Origin: Clostridia bacterium
Lineage (GTDB): Bacteria > Bacillota > Clostridia > Oscillospirales > CAG-272
DNA length: 54,549 nucleotides
Assembly: GCA_017550115.1 (NCBI GenBank)
Contig: JAFYLR010000034.1
Coordinates: 1-54,549 of the forward strand
Reading direction: 5' to 3'
Shown here: positions 33,450-42,247 of the stretch, piece after piece
Layout: each line of letters starts with the position of its first letter
Numbering within the stretch: the stretch's first letter is position 1
Notes under the pieces: model-generated
What the model saw: the letters and a program-made list of their open reading frames with translations, nothing else
Told to the model about the DNA's origin: nothing
Databases searched by the model: none
Position numbers and translations under genes: made by a program

Positions 33450-34346
33450 ATGGCAAAACAAACAGGACTTGGGAGAGATTTTTTCGCTATCCTTGAGGAT
33501 AATCTGCCAGAGAACAAAAGAGGGACAACGTCAACGCTTCGGATTTCCGAAATAGAGCCGAGAAAAAATCAGCCGAGAAAGACATTTGAAGAGGAATCGC
33601 TGAGGCAGCTGTCCGAGTCGATCGCAGTACACGGAGTTCTTCAGCCGATAATCGTCAGAGAAAGCTCGATCGGTGGGCTTTACGAGATAATTGCGGGCGA
33701 GAGACGTTGGAGAGCGTCGAAAATGGCGGGACTTTCCGAAATTCCCGTAGTAATTTTTGACGGAGATGATCTTAAAGCCGCACAGGTGGCAATAATAGAA
33801 AACGTACAGAGACAGGATCTCAATCCTCTTGAGGAGGCGCTCGGATACCGTGATCTCATAGAACGCTTCGGGCTTACGCAGGAGCAGGTGGCGGATCAGG
33901 TCGGAAAAAGCCGTCCGACGATAACGAATATGATGCGTTTGCTGGAGCTTCCGGACGAGGTTCTTGAGATGATAAAGGAGAAAAAGCTCAGCTCAGGTCA
34001 CGCAAGAGCACTTCTGGGGCTTAAAAAGGAAGAAAACATTCTTCCTCTTGCGAACAAGGCCTATATGAGAGGACTGTCGGTAAGAGAGGTCGAGGCGGCA
34101 GTTAAGAGGCTCAATTCCGGAAACGGAAGACAGGCTCGTTTTGAGGGGGCAAGAGACGATCAGGTTGGCGTTTACCTAAAAGAGCTTGAGAGAAGGAGTA
34201 TGTCCTTGCTTGGCAGAAAGGTACGTATAAACAACGACCCGAAAAAGAAAACGCTTGAACTTGCATATACCGACAGCGAAGATCTGGCAGAGATCTTAAA
34301 GAAGCTCTGCGGAGACGAGCTTTTTGAGAACGACAATATTTTTTAA
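33450..34346 (+). CDS. parB: Chromosome partitioning protein ParB (Spo0J)
   Basis: 298 residues. N-terminal motifs EPRKNQPRKTF and GERRWRA (CTP-binding) are followed by ENVQRQDLNPLEEALGY and a helix-turn-helix with SRPTITNMMRLLEL and LSSGHARALLGL. The Arg in SRPTI and the Gly in SSGHA are the ParB-type residues for parS, in contrast to the Noc-type residues of the paralogue at 31165. It would load on the parS-like sites at 27018, 31117 and 31150. Confidence 0.95.
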   Translation: MAKQTGLGRDFFAILEDNLPENKRGTTSTLRISEIEPRKNQPRKTFEEESLRQLSESIAVHGVLQPIIVRESSIGGLYEIIAGERRWRASKMAGLSEIPVVIFDGDDLKAAQVAIIENVQRQDLNPLEEALGYRDLIERFGLTQEQVADQVGKSRPTITNMMRLLELPDEVLEMIKEKKLSSGHARALLGLKKEENILPLANKAYMRGLSVREVEAAVKRLNSGNGRQARFEGARDDQVGVYLKELERRSMSLLGRKVRINNDPKKKTLELAYTDSEDLAEILKKLCGDELFENDNIF

Positions 34347-34386
34347 CACTTAAAATTTTATCATAAAATATCGAGAGGGAAAAACT

Positions 34387-35673
34387 ATGCTTGACATAAG
34401 ATTTATCAAAGAAAATACGGAATACGTAAAGGAAAGACTTAAAACAAGACAGAAGGATTACAGTGCCGAGATAGACGAGCTTGTTACGCTTGACGGAGAG
34501 CGTAGAGCTTTGATCGCAGATACAGAAGCGAAGAAGGCTGAGCAGAACAAGATATCAAAGAGCGTTCCTCAGCTCAAAAAAGAGGGCAAGGACGTTGCTC
34601 CCATATTTGCTGAGATGAAGAAGCTTTCCGAGATTGTTAAGGCTGATACCGACAGAATCGATGCGATCGATGCACGTATGCGCGATCTTCTTTTGTCAAT
34701 TCCCAATCTCCCGAATGCGAGTGTACAGACGGGCGCTGATGACAGCGACAATATAGAGATCCGTCGTGTAGGCGAGGTTCGCAGCTTTGATTTTGAGCCG
34801 AAGCCACATTGGGATCTCGGTAAAGAGCTTGGAATTCTTGATCCCGAGACTGCGGCAAAGGTTTCAGGCCCCCGTTTCCATTTCTACAGAGGCCTTGGAG
34901 CTAAGCTTGAGCGTTCGGTAATTTCCTATTATCTTGATACTCATACCGAGCATGGTTACACGGAAATATTGCCGCCTTATATGGTAAACAGAGATTCGAT
35001 GCGTGGCACAGGTCAGCTTCCGAAGTTTGAGGAGGACGCTTTCAGAGTTGCAAACAACGACTGCTTCCTTATTCCGACGGCTGAGGTGCCTGTAACAAAT
35101 ATGCACCGTGACGAAATACTTGATGCGGCAGATCTTCCGATCTCATATTGTGCATACTCCGCTTGCTTCAGAGCTGAAGCGGGCAGTGCGGGCAGAGATA
35201 CGAGAGGACTTATTCGTCAGCATCAGTTCAATAAGGTAGAGCTTGTTAAGTTCACAACGCCCGAAACTTCATATGAAGAGCTTGAAAAGCTCACAAACGA
35301 TGCAGAAAGAGTTCTCGCAGGACTTGGTTTGCCTTATCGTGTTGTTTGTCTCTCTACGGGAGACCTTGGATTCTCAAGTGCAAAGACTTATGATATAGAG
35401 GTTTATATGCCCTCGTATGACAGATACGTTGAGATAAGCTCCTGCTCTGATTTTGAGGACTATCAGGCACGTCGTGCCAATATCAAATACAGACCGGCTC
35501 CGGGCGAGAAGCCGAGACTCGTGCATACTCTTAACGGCTCAGGCGTAGCGGTTGGACGTACGGTTGCGGCAATACTTGAAAACTATCAGAATGCCGACGG
35601 CTCGGTAACTGTTCCCGAGGCTCTGCGTCGCTATATGGGTGTTGACGTTATCCCCGCAAAAGAATTAAAATAA
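34387..35673 (+). CDS. serS: Seryl-tRNA synthetase
   Basis: 428 residues. The N-terminal coiled-coil arm (about 1-110) binds the long variable arm of tRNA-Ser. The class II core shows motif 2 [15 protein letters not shown] near residue 258 and motif 3 [19 protein letters not shown] near 380. GAGAGGG precedes the ATG. It follows parB by 40 bases, too short to hold a T-box leader, so it is probably read from the parA promoter. Confidence 0.96.
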   Translation: MLDIRFIKENTEYVKERLKTRQKDYSAEIDELVTLDGERRALIADTEAKKAEQNKISKSVPQLKKEGKDVAPIFAEMKKLSEIVKADTDRIDAIDARMRDLLLSIPNLPNASVQTGADDSDNIEIRRVGEVRSFDFEPKPHWDLGKELGILDPETAAKVSGPRFHFYRGLGAKLERSVISYYLDTHTEHGYTEILPPYMVNRDSMRGTGQLPKFEEDAFRVANNDCFLIPTAEVPVTNMHRDEILDAADLPISYCAYSACFRAEAGSAGRDTRGLIRQHQFNKVELVKFTTPETSYEELEKLTNDAERVLAGLGLPYRVVCLSTGDLGFSSAKTYDIEVYMPSYDRYVEISSCSDFEDYQARRANIKYRPAPGEKPRLVHTLNGSGVAVGRTVAAILENYQNADGSVTVPEALRRYMGVDVIPAKELK

Positions 35674-35716
35674 TCATTGACAAGACAAAACAAACGGAAA
35701 GGAAAGGAGATATCAG

Positions 35717-36388
35717 ATGAAAAACCATCTTATAAACCTCATCGTCGAAGCGAATGTTGAAAACACGTTTGGTGAGGCGGTAAAGCGATTTTTTATGCAG
35801 CTGCTTTATGGCGATGAGGCTGTAAAATATAAGGATTTCTCCTTTGCAAATCCGCTTGTTACATACAGAATACTGATATTAGCTATAGGTATAGGATTTA
35901 TCATTTCGTCGTGCGTGATGTTTTATAAACGCCATGTTCTCGGAGAGCTGATAAGGGCGCTTTTGCGAGAGGGGGCGGACGCACCCGAGAGTGCGAAGAC
36001 CTTGAGTGAGCTTGGTTTGGAGACGGTAAGCCCCACAAAGATGCGATTAATCACAGCTTCTCTTCGTTCTGGAACGCTCAGAAGAATGGTATGTTGCGTC
36101 GAGAGGGACGAACACGACGAAAAAATGAGAGCCTTGATCGACGAAGTCGATAAGAAAGGCTCAAAGGGTAAAGCAAAGAAGGTTAAAATGACCGAGTATG
36201 TTCCTCAGCCGACAAAGGACAGATATTATCTGCAAAAGGACAAGGCGGAGAAGCTGGAAAAACTGTTCTCGGTAAAGGGAAGCGGGGCGAAGGAGCTTAT
36301 TCTTTCTATCGTTTTCTGTGTTGTAGCAGTAGCGCTCCTTCTTACGATCGTGCCGCATTTTCTTGAAATGTGGAAAGGTGCGCTCTGA
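35717..36388 (+). CDS. Two-helix membrane protein of unknown function
   Basis: 223 residues, not recognised. An N-terminal soluble stretch is followed by a membrane helix (about residues 52-72), a charged cytoplasmic-like region of about 120 residues rich in Lys and Glu (with KKGSKGKAKKVKMTE near 150), and a C-terminal helix (about 196-216). GGAGAT precedes the ATG. It lies 43 bases after serS and 57 before the MORN gene, so these two membrane proteins may form a unit. Confidence 0.65.
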   Translation: MKNHLINLIVEANVENTFGEAVKRFFMQLLYGDEAVKYKDFSFANPLVTYRILILAIGIGFIISSCVMFYKRHVLGELIRALLREGADAPESAKTLSELGLETVSPTKMRLITASLRSGTLRRMVCCVERDEHDEKMRALIDEVDKKGSKGKAKKVKMTEYVPQPTKDRYYLQKDKAEKLEKLFSVKGSGAKELILSIVFCVVAVALLLTIVPHFLEMWKGAL

Positions 36389-36445
36389 TACTTTGTATAA
36401 GTGGTCGGCACAACTATGAAATTAATGCAAACGGAGGAAGTTTTT

Positions 36446-37303
36446 ATGAACTATGAAGGGCAGACAAGACAAGGGGTCAGACGTAAGCCCCAGCGTCGCA
36501 AAAATGCGCTGTCAACGATAGTTACTATATTCATAATTGCCGTTGTTTGTACGGCGGTAATAATCGGAGCTCTTTATGTAAGCGGTATAAGACTGATAAG
36601 CCAAACGACAGAGAGTGGAGAGACTATCAAATTTTTCGGCAAAACGGTCGATGGCAAGCCTTATTCGGGAACTATCTATTATCCCGGTGGACTTACGGCA
36701 AAATTAAGCCTTGCAGAGAACACGCTGACCTATTCAGACGGCTCTGTTTATACAGGAAAAATAGAAATTCTTCTCCGCGACGGAGACGGCGAGATGAAGT
36801 ATAGCAACGGAGACGTCTATACGGGAACGTTTTTTGGCGACGAAATAACGGGAAGCGGTAAATTCGTATTTGCGAACGGAGATGTTTACGAGGGTGAGCT
36901 TGAGGGCGGCTTGAAATCGGGTTATGGTACGTATACATGGGCAGAAGGCTCATATTATACCGGACTTTTCAAGGACGATCAGCGAAACGGAGCAGGTTTT
37001 TCTCTCTGGGTGGACGGCTCAAGCTATGACGGTACGTACGTTGACGGAGTTAAAAGCGGAAGCGGAACCTTTAAGTTCGCAAACGGTGATATTTACACAG
37101 GCGAATACGTAAATGATATGCGCTCGGGCAAAGGAACGTATGTCTGGGCGAATGGAGAGACCTATACGGGTGAGTTCAAGGACAACACCTTAAACGGTGA
37201 GGGAACTTACACTTGGGCGTCGGGAAGAACATATACAGGTGTTTTTGAGAATGGTAAAATGGTTGCGACCGATGGCGAGGACATCGCGGAACCTCAAAAT
37301 TAA
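36446..37303 (+). CDS. Membrane-anchored MORN-repeat protein
   Basis: 285 residues from ATG 36446, with GGAGG upstream. A basic cytoplasmic tail (to about residue 22) and one membrane helix (about 23-46) are followed by about seven or eight MORN repeats, with spaced motifs such as YSNGDVYTGTF, FANGDVYEGEL, WADGSYYTGLF-like, FANGDIYTGEY and WANGETYTGEF. The region after the helix is predicted outside the cell. MORN repeats bind lipids or act as scaffolds in other systems; no enzyme domain is present. A strong bidirectional terminator follows. Confidence 0.85.
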   Translation: MNYEGQTRQGVRRKPQRRKNALSTIVTIFIIAVVCTAVIIGALYVSGIRLISQTTESGETIKFFGKTVDGKPYSGTIYYPGGLTAKLSLAENTLTYSDGSVYTGKIEILLRDGDGEMKYSNGDVYTGTFFGDEITGSGKFVFANGDVYEGELEGGLKSGYGTYTWAEGSYYTGLFKDDQRNGAGFSLWVDGSSYDGTYVDGVKSGSGTFKFANGDIYTGEYVNDMRSGKGTYVWANGETYTGEFKDNTLNGEGTYTWASGRTYTGVFENGKMVATDGEDIAEPQN

Positions 37304-37310
37304 GAAAATA

Positions 37311-37350
37311 AAAGAACAGCTATCGGGATTTTGCCCGATAGCTGTTCTTT
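37311..37350. terminator. Bidirectional terminator
   Basis: A 17-base-pair stem (37311-37327 with 37334-37350, AAAGAACAGCTATCGGG on the left side) and a 6-base loop, lying between convergent genes, with TTT on one side and AAA on the other. Confidence 0.92.
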
Positions 37351-37364
37351 GTTTAATATTAAAA

Positions 37365-38684
37365 TTATTTACGTGCCTCATACGGCGTATCGTACGCCGT
37401 GCGTCCCGTTACATAGCAATCAACGTAATAAGCGGAGCGTCTCATAATAAGTCTCAAAATCTCATCGTAGTTTTGATAAAATGCACTAAGATTGAGATTT
37501 TCGAGTCCTAAAGAAACCATAAAATCGGAGAGAGAGGAAAGATAAGCTTCGTCTTCATCGAACATAAAGAGGATTTCGGGAAGCGAAACCTCGTGAACGT
37601 TCGTAAAGAAATCGCCCATTTCCTTATCTGCTATTATGCGTTCCTTAAGGGACGCTATAGCTCTGTCATAAGCGATGGCTTTTTCCATCGCTTCATTTTT
37701 TGTGCGGTAATAAGCGTCGGCGGCTTCTGCATCGTCGCTGTATATGAGGTCTATGTTAAGATCGCCGAGCGTACCGCCGAAGCTATTGTAAATTTCAATA
37801 ACCGCTTCCTTTGAATAGCCAAAGTCGATAAGGAATGCTTTGATATTAACGCCCGACATAGTACATTCGGTGTCATTTTCTGCCGAGGACGCGTCCTCTT
37901 TCCACTTATCTATCTCACTTTCACCGTGTGCCGCATAAAAATATTCGGGGATAGTGTGGTAGGCGTCTGTATGTACAGGACAAATAGAGGAAATGCTTTC
38001 CTTTTCAATCTTAAAGCCAAGAGAGATCAGCTTGTTTTTCATATTATCCGTAAGCGAGGGGGATTTCAAGAGTTTGTTTTCGCCGTAATAGGAGATGGCA
38101 CGGTTGACGGTCTCCTTTATCTCGTCATCATTTACACCGTAAGAGCCCGCATCGCCCTCAAGGAGCATACGCAGAGTGAAAACTCTGCCGTCTTTAGCGA
38201 GAGCCGACGGGTGAACACATACTTTCATAATTTCAGAGACATCGCCGCTTCCAAGAGCCGATAGTTGCTTATCAGAAGGCTTTTCGGTGTTTGCTCCTGA
38301 AGCATATGCTGCTTCAAAATATGCGGAGATATCGTCGTTGCTAACGTCAAGCTTATCTATGAGGTAATATATAGCGGGAACTCTTGCAGAAAAGGTATCG
38401 ATGTTGTCAATAGAGAAAGAGGCCTCGTATTCATTGATCAGTGCGAATACCGAGTCATTTACGGTAAACGTATCCGCAATATAGCATATATCGTCAAAGA
38501 TGAATTGATATTGCTCATCAAACATTCCGTATATTTCGCCGACCTCTCGTTTTGTATTCTCGGTTTCGGTTTGAGGAGCGTCCGTATCCTGCGAATCGGT
38601 ATCTACACCCTTGCCCTTGCCCGAGCAGGAGATAAGCGAAACTAAGAGAAGAAAGCAAAGAAGAGAAAACAAAAATCTTTTCAT
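37365..38684 (-). CDS. Putative lipoprotein of unknown function
   Basis: 439 residues. The signal peptide ends in the lipobox LISC at residue 20, followed by a Ser/Thr/Asp-rich linker. The rest is mostly helical and acidic with no catalytic motif I recognise; several segments such as AYASGANTEK and YYGENKLLKS are spaced as in a helical repeat protein, but no family can be named. It is predicted to be anchored outside the membrane. Ribokinase lies 53 bases upstream on the same strand. Confidence 0.72.
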   Translation of the reverse strand: MKRFLFSLLCFLLLVSLISCSGKGKGVDTDSQDTDAPQTETENTKREVGEIYGMFDEQYQFIFDDICYIADTFTVNDSVFALINEYEASFSIDNIDTFSARVPAIYYLIDKLDVSNDDISAYFEAAYASGANTEKPSDKQLSALGSGDVSEIMKVCVHPSALAKDGRVFTLRMLLEGDAGSYGVNDDEIKETVNRAISYYGENKLLKSPSLTDNMKNKLISLGFKIEKESISSICPVHTDAYHTIPEYFYAAHGESEIDKWKEDASSAENDTECTMSGVNIKAFLIDFGYSKEAVIEIYNSFGGTLGDLNIDLIYSDDAEAADAYYRTKNEAMEKAIAYDRAIASLKERIIADKEMGDFFTNVHEVSLPEILFMFDEDEAYLSSLSDFMVSLGLENLNLSAFYQNYDEILRLIMRRSAYYVDCYVTGRTAYDTPYEARK

Positions 38685-38737
38685 AAATAAACTCCGTTAA
38701 AATTCATTTTGTTGGTTTGGTTGATAAAAGAGCACTT

Positions 38738-39673
38738 TTACAGCTCTATTTGCCGCATAGCAATGAAATCCGAGAGCTGTTTTTCGTTCGGGATAGAAGT
38801 GCTCGCGCCCTCTCTTCCCACAACGAGAGCTCCTACTGCGTTTGCATAACGGCAGGAACGCATAATATTTCCGCTTCGCAGATATTCGAGAGTGAGAGCC
38901 GCTGTGAAGCTGTCGCCCGCCGCCGTGGTATCAACGACCTTTACTTCGTACGAAGGAGCTATATTATAGTATTTTCCGTCATAGACGAGAGCACCTCTGC
39001 CCCCGAGCTTTATGACGTAATAGTGCGATTTTACTATTCTCTGAAGCATCACTGCCGCTCGCAGTGCGTTTTCGGCTGAGTTCGGATTTATTCCCGTATA
39101 AGCCTCGGTCTCTGCCTCGTTCGGTGAGAATATTTCAAGCGGTGGCAATTTATCAAAGGGGAAATCGGGTTTTGCGGGTCCTGCGTCGATAACGATGGGG
39201 ATATCCTTCTTTGCGGCAAAATGTGCGGCGGTGAGAATAGCCTCATCGGGAATTTCAAAGTGCATAAAGAGAGCATCGGGGTAACAAAGGAGTGCTTCTT
39301 CGGCGTCGTCTGCATTTAGATAGCGGTTTGCACCCTCAAAAACGCTTATTCTGTTAGAGCCGTCGGCTTCCACGGTTACTGCGGCAAGACCTGTCGGTGC
39401 CGAATCGGTGGAACGCAGAGCACTTAGGTTAAGTCCCTCTGCGGCAAAAAGCTTACGCAGAGCTTCGCCGTTTGCATCACGACCTATCTTTGCACAGAAA
39501 ACGCAGTCGCCTCCGAGGCGTTGTACCGCCAGAGCTGAATTTGCACCCTTTCCGCCCGGAATGAGCTTATAGGAGCCTGATTCGATAACCGTTTCCCCTG
39601 CGTTGGGAATTCGGGAGACATTCATAACAAAATCCATGTTTGCACTGCTGACGACAAGAATTCGTTTTTTCAT
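38738..39673 (-). CDS. rbsK: Ribokinase
   Basis: 311 residues, PfkB family. Substrate-binding signature 1 IPGGKGANSALAVQRLGG is near residue 37, and signature 2 with the catalytic aspartate DTTAAGDSFTAAL near 255. It phosphorylates ribose at O5 for entry into the pentose phosphate pathway. No ribose transporter genes are adjacent. Its promoter is at 39705-39733. Confidence 0.9.
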   Translation of the reverse strand: MKKRILVVSSANMDFVMNVSRIPNAGETVIESGSYKLIPGGKGANSALAVQRLGGDCVFCAKIGRDANGEALRKLFAAEGLNLSALRSTDSAPTGLAAVTVEADGSNRISVFEGANRYLNADDAEEALLCYPDALFMHFEIPDEAILTAAHFAAKKDIPIVIDAGPAKPDFPFDKLPPLEIFSPNEAETEAYTGINPNSAENALRAAVMLQRIVKSHYYVIKLGGRGALVYDGKYYNIAPSYEVKVVDTTAAGDSFTAALTLEYLRSGNIMRSCRYANAVGALVVGREGASTSIPNEKQLSDFIAMRQIEL

Positions 39674-39704
39674 AAATTACTCTCCTTATCCTGAAACTAA
39701 ATAA

Positions 39705-39733
39705 ATTATAACAAAAAAAGGGGATTTTTTCAA
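39705..39733 (-). promoter_or_regulatory. Promoter of rbsK
   Basis: On the minus strand, TTGAAA (39728-39733) and TATAAT (39705-39710) are 17 bases apart. Confidence 0.75.
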
Positions 39734-39812
39734 CGCATTATTGAAATTTTTCTTCAAAAAGGAGTAAAAGCGAGAAGATAAAAAGCTTTTGGGATATTTT
39801 TTCTGAATTCTC

Positions 39813-39841
39813 TTGACAAACCGAAAAGAATGTGCTAAAAT
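39813..39841 (+). promoter_or_regulatory. Promoter of tRNA-Arg
   Basis: TTGACA (39813-39818), a 17-base spacer and TAAAAT (39836-39841), 31 bases before the tRNA. Confidence 0.88.
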
Positions 39842-39871
39842 ATCTTGGTGTTGAACAGAAAAGAATAATTT

Positions 39872-39947
39872 GCGCCATTAGCTCAGTGGATAGAGTGCCC
39901 GGCTACGAACCGGTAGGTCGCAGGTTCGAATCCTGCATGGCGCGCCA
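39872..39947 (+). tRNA. tRNA-Arg (ACG)
   Basis: 76 bases including encoded CCA. The acceptor stem is GCGCCAT/ATGGCGC, the anticodon loop CTACGAA gives anticodon ACG (read as ICG after deamination by TadA), and the T arm contains AGGTTCGAATCCT. It stands alone with its own promoter and terminator. Confidence 0.97.
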
Positions 39948-39948
39948 G

Positions 39949-39978
39949 AAAAAGCAACCCTTATCGGTTGCTTTTTTT
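39949..39978 (+). terminator. Terminator of tRNA-Arg
   Basis: Stem AAAAAGCAACC (39949-39959) paired with GGTTGCTTTTT (39966-39976), then more T. Confidence 0.92.
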
Positions 39979-39997
39979 GCGTTAAGAAAACCCCCTC

Positions 39998-40026
39998 TTG
40001 ACTTTAGGTGAATAGAAGTTTATAAT
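39998..40026 (+). promoter_or_regulatory. Promoter of the U32 peptidase-family gene
   Basis: TTGACT (39998-40003), a 17-base spacer and TATAAT (40021-40026). Confidence 0.85.
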
Positions 40027-40064
40027 ATTTAAGAAAGAAACTAACGAATGGAGAACATATAAAA

Positions 40065-41327
40065 ATGCCCGAGCTTCTCTCTCCTGCGGGGAATTTTGAA
40101 AAAATGAAAGCGGCACTTCTTTATGGTGCGGACGCAGTATATCTTGCGGGAAATCTTTTCGGTATGCGCTCGGCGGCGGACAACTTTTCTCTCGAAGAGC
40201 TTTATGCGGCCTCAGAGTACGTCCACGAACGCTCGAAAAAGATGTATCTTACCTTAAACACTATGCCAAGGGGATATGAATACGCCGCACTCGAGCGTTA
40301 TCTGCACGAGATAAAGAACGCCGGAATAGATGCGATGATAATAGCAGACCTTGGCGTACTTGATACTGTGAAGAGGATAATTCCCGATATGGAGATACAC
40401 ATTTCAACGCAATCAAGTGCAGTCAGTGCCGCCGCTTGTCGAGCTTACTACAATCTCGGGGCAAAGAGAGTTGTTCTTGCAAGAGAATTGAGCCTTGAGG
40501 AGATTATTGCAATTAAACAAGATATTCCGAGCGAGCTTGAGATAGAAGCGTTTGTTCACGGTTCGATGTGCGTATCCTACAGCGGACGTTGTACGCTGTC
40601 AAATTATCTTACGGGAAGAGATGCGAACAGAGGAGCGTGTACCCAGCCTTGCCGTTGGAATTACGCATTAGTTGAAGAAAAACGTCCCGACGTTCCGTTG
40701 CCGATAGAGCAGACACCGGACGGAACGTTCATTTTCGGCTCAAAGGATATGTGTACAATCCAGCATATTCCTGCTCTTGTGGAAAGCGGTATTGACAGCT
40801 TTAAGATAGAGGGGAGAATGAAGAGTGCGTATTATACGGCGGTCGTCACGAACGCATACCGTATGGCACTTGACGCATATGCGGCTTCTCCCGGGGAATA
40901 TAAATTTAACGAAGCGTGGCTGCGTGAGCTTGAGAGCGTAAGCCACCGTGAATATTGCACGGGGTATTATTTTGACCACCCGCTTGAAAATGCACAACTG
41001 GGCACTCAAAACGGATATATACGTGATAAAGCGTACTTTGCAACGGCACTTGATGCGGAATCGGTTTCTATGTCAAAAATAAGTGCCGAGGTCGAGATAG
41101 AGAATGAAAACGGAAGGCTTTATCCTTTTATTCAGCGAAACAAAGTATCTCAGGGCGATATGAGTGAAATGATCTCTCCCGGCAAATGCGGCAGAGAGTT
41201 TTGCGTGAGCGAGCTTTATTCGGAAAAGGGAGAGAGAATTGAATCTGCTCCGCACCCGGCGATGATATTTTTCGCGCGAGTTCCGTTTGAGGTGCGTGAA
41301 GGGGACATTATGAGAGCCGCAAACTAA
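40065..41327 (+). CDS. U32 family protein (possible tRNA hydroxylation factor TrhP)
   Basis: 420 residues. It begins ELLSPAGNFEKMKAALLYGADAVY-like and has the family signature EAFVHGSMCVSYSGRC near residue 166, then CTQPCRW near 195, a set of cysteines that can hold an iron-sulfur cluster. U32 members include collagenase-like peptidases, RlhA, and TrhP, which makes 5-hydroxyuridine in tRNA; the length and motifs fit the TrhP type (B. subtilis YrrN/YrrO group), but this is not certain. It is followed by uppP after 18 bases. Confidence 0.82.
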   Translation: MPELLSPAGNFEKMKAALLYGADAVYLAGNLFGMRSAADNFSLEELYAASEYVHERSKKMYLTLNTMPRGYEYAALERYLHEIKNAGIDAMIIADLGVLDTVKRIIPDMEIHISTQSSAVSAAACRAYYNLGAKRVVLARELSLEEIIAIKQDIPSELEIEAFVHGSMCVSYSGRCTLSNYLTGRDANRGACTQPCRWNYALVEEKRPDVPLPIEQTPDGTFIFGSKDMCTIQHIPALVESGIDSFKIEGRMKSAYYTAVVTNAYRMALDAYAASPGEYKFNEAWLRELESVSHREYCTGYYFDHPLENAQLGTQNGYIRDKAYFATALDAESVSMSKISAEVEIENENGRLYPFIQRNKVSQGDMSEMISPGKCGREFCVSELYSEKGERIESAPHPAMIFFARVPFEVREGDIMRAAN

Positions 41328-41345
41328 AGAAAGGATTTGCTTTAT

Positions 41346-42200
41346 ATGGATTTTTTTATTAAAATGCTTAAAACCGTTCTGTACGGTATCGTTGAGGGAA
41401 TAACCGAGTGGCTTCCGATAAGCTCAACGGGCCACTTGATTCTCTTAGAAGAAATACTTCCGCTTGGCGTCTCCGAAGGCTTTTTCGAGATGTTTGAGGT
41501 CGTGATCCAGCTCAGTGCATCACTTGCCGTACTCGGAATGTTTATAAAAACGCTTATGCCGAAGATACGTCCCACCAAAAGCTTTTTCTCGTCTTGGGAA
41601 AACAAGCGTACTTTTAATCTTTGGGGAAAAATAATAGTTGCGGTAATACCGTCCGCCGTTATAGGATTACTGCTTGACGATTGGTTTGATGCGCATTTCT
41701 ATAATGCACAGACGGTCGCGGCGACACTTGCGATATATGGAGCAATATATATAATTCTCGAATATGCCCGTCGGGGCAAGGAAGCAGAAGTTGGCGACGT
41801 TCATTCAATCTCTTATGCAAAAGCACTCGGAATGGGTTGTTTTCAGGTACTTGCACTTATCCCCGGCACTTCACGTTCGGGTTCTACCATTCTCGGCGGT
41901 CTTCTCATGGGACTTTCAAGAGGAGCGGCGGCGGAGATGTCCTTTTTCCTTGCTTTACCCACGATGCTCGGAGCATCGGCACTTAAGCTGCTCGGCTTTT
42001 TCAAGGACGGCGGAACGCTTGTGGGAACAGAGCTTGTAATACTTATCGTTGGGTGCATAGTTTCCTATTTGGTGTCGGTCGTAGCTATAAAATTCCTGCT
42101 TTCTTTTGTGAAAAAGCATACTTTTATACCGTTCGGAATATACCGTATAATTCTTGCGGCTCTCGTTTTGGCTTATTTCTTTTTGCCAAAGTTAATATGA
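41346..42200 (+). CDS. uppP: Undecaprenyl-diphosphatase
   Basis: 284 residues from ATG 41346 with AAAGGA upstream. A multi-pass membrane enzyme that recycles undecaprenyl pyrophosphate for cell-wall synthesis, with loss or gain affecting bacitracin tolerance. The active-site motifs are EGITEWLPISSTGHL near residue 17 and LIPGTSRSGSTI near 178. It lies between a U32 gene and a ComM-like gene, all on the plus strand. Confidence 0.95.
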   Translation: MDFFIKMLKTVLYGIVEGITEWLPISSTGHLILLEEILPLGVSEGFFEMFEVVIQLSASLAVLGMFIKTLMPKIRPTKSFFSSWENKRTFNLWGKIIVAVIPSAVIGLLLDDWFDAHFYNAQTVAATLAIYGAIYIILEYARRGKEAEVGDVHSISYAKALGMGCFQVLALIPGTSRSGSTILGGLLMGLSRGAAAEMSFFLALPTMLGASALKLLGFFKDGGTLVGTELVILIVGCIVSYLVSVVAIKFLLSFVKKHTFIPFGIYRIILAALVLAYFFLPKLI

Positions 42201-42247
42201 GAAATGTCTAAAAGATAAAGAGTTTCCCGATATAGAAAGGACGTAAA

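Noticed and set aside
34347-34386. Possible T-box leader for serS
   Set aside because: Only 40 bases separate parB and serS, too short for a T-box, and no AGGGTGG-like or anticodon stem pattern is present.
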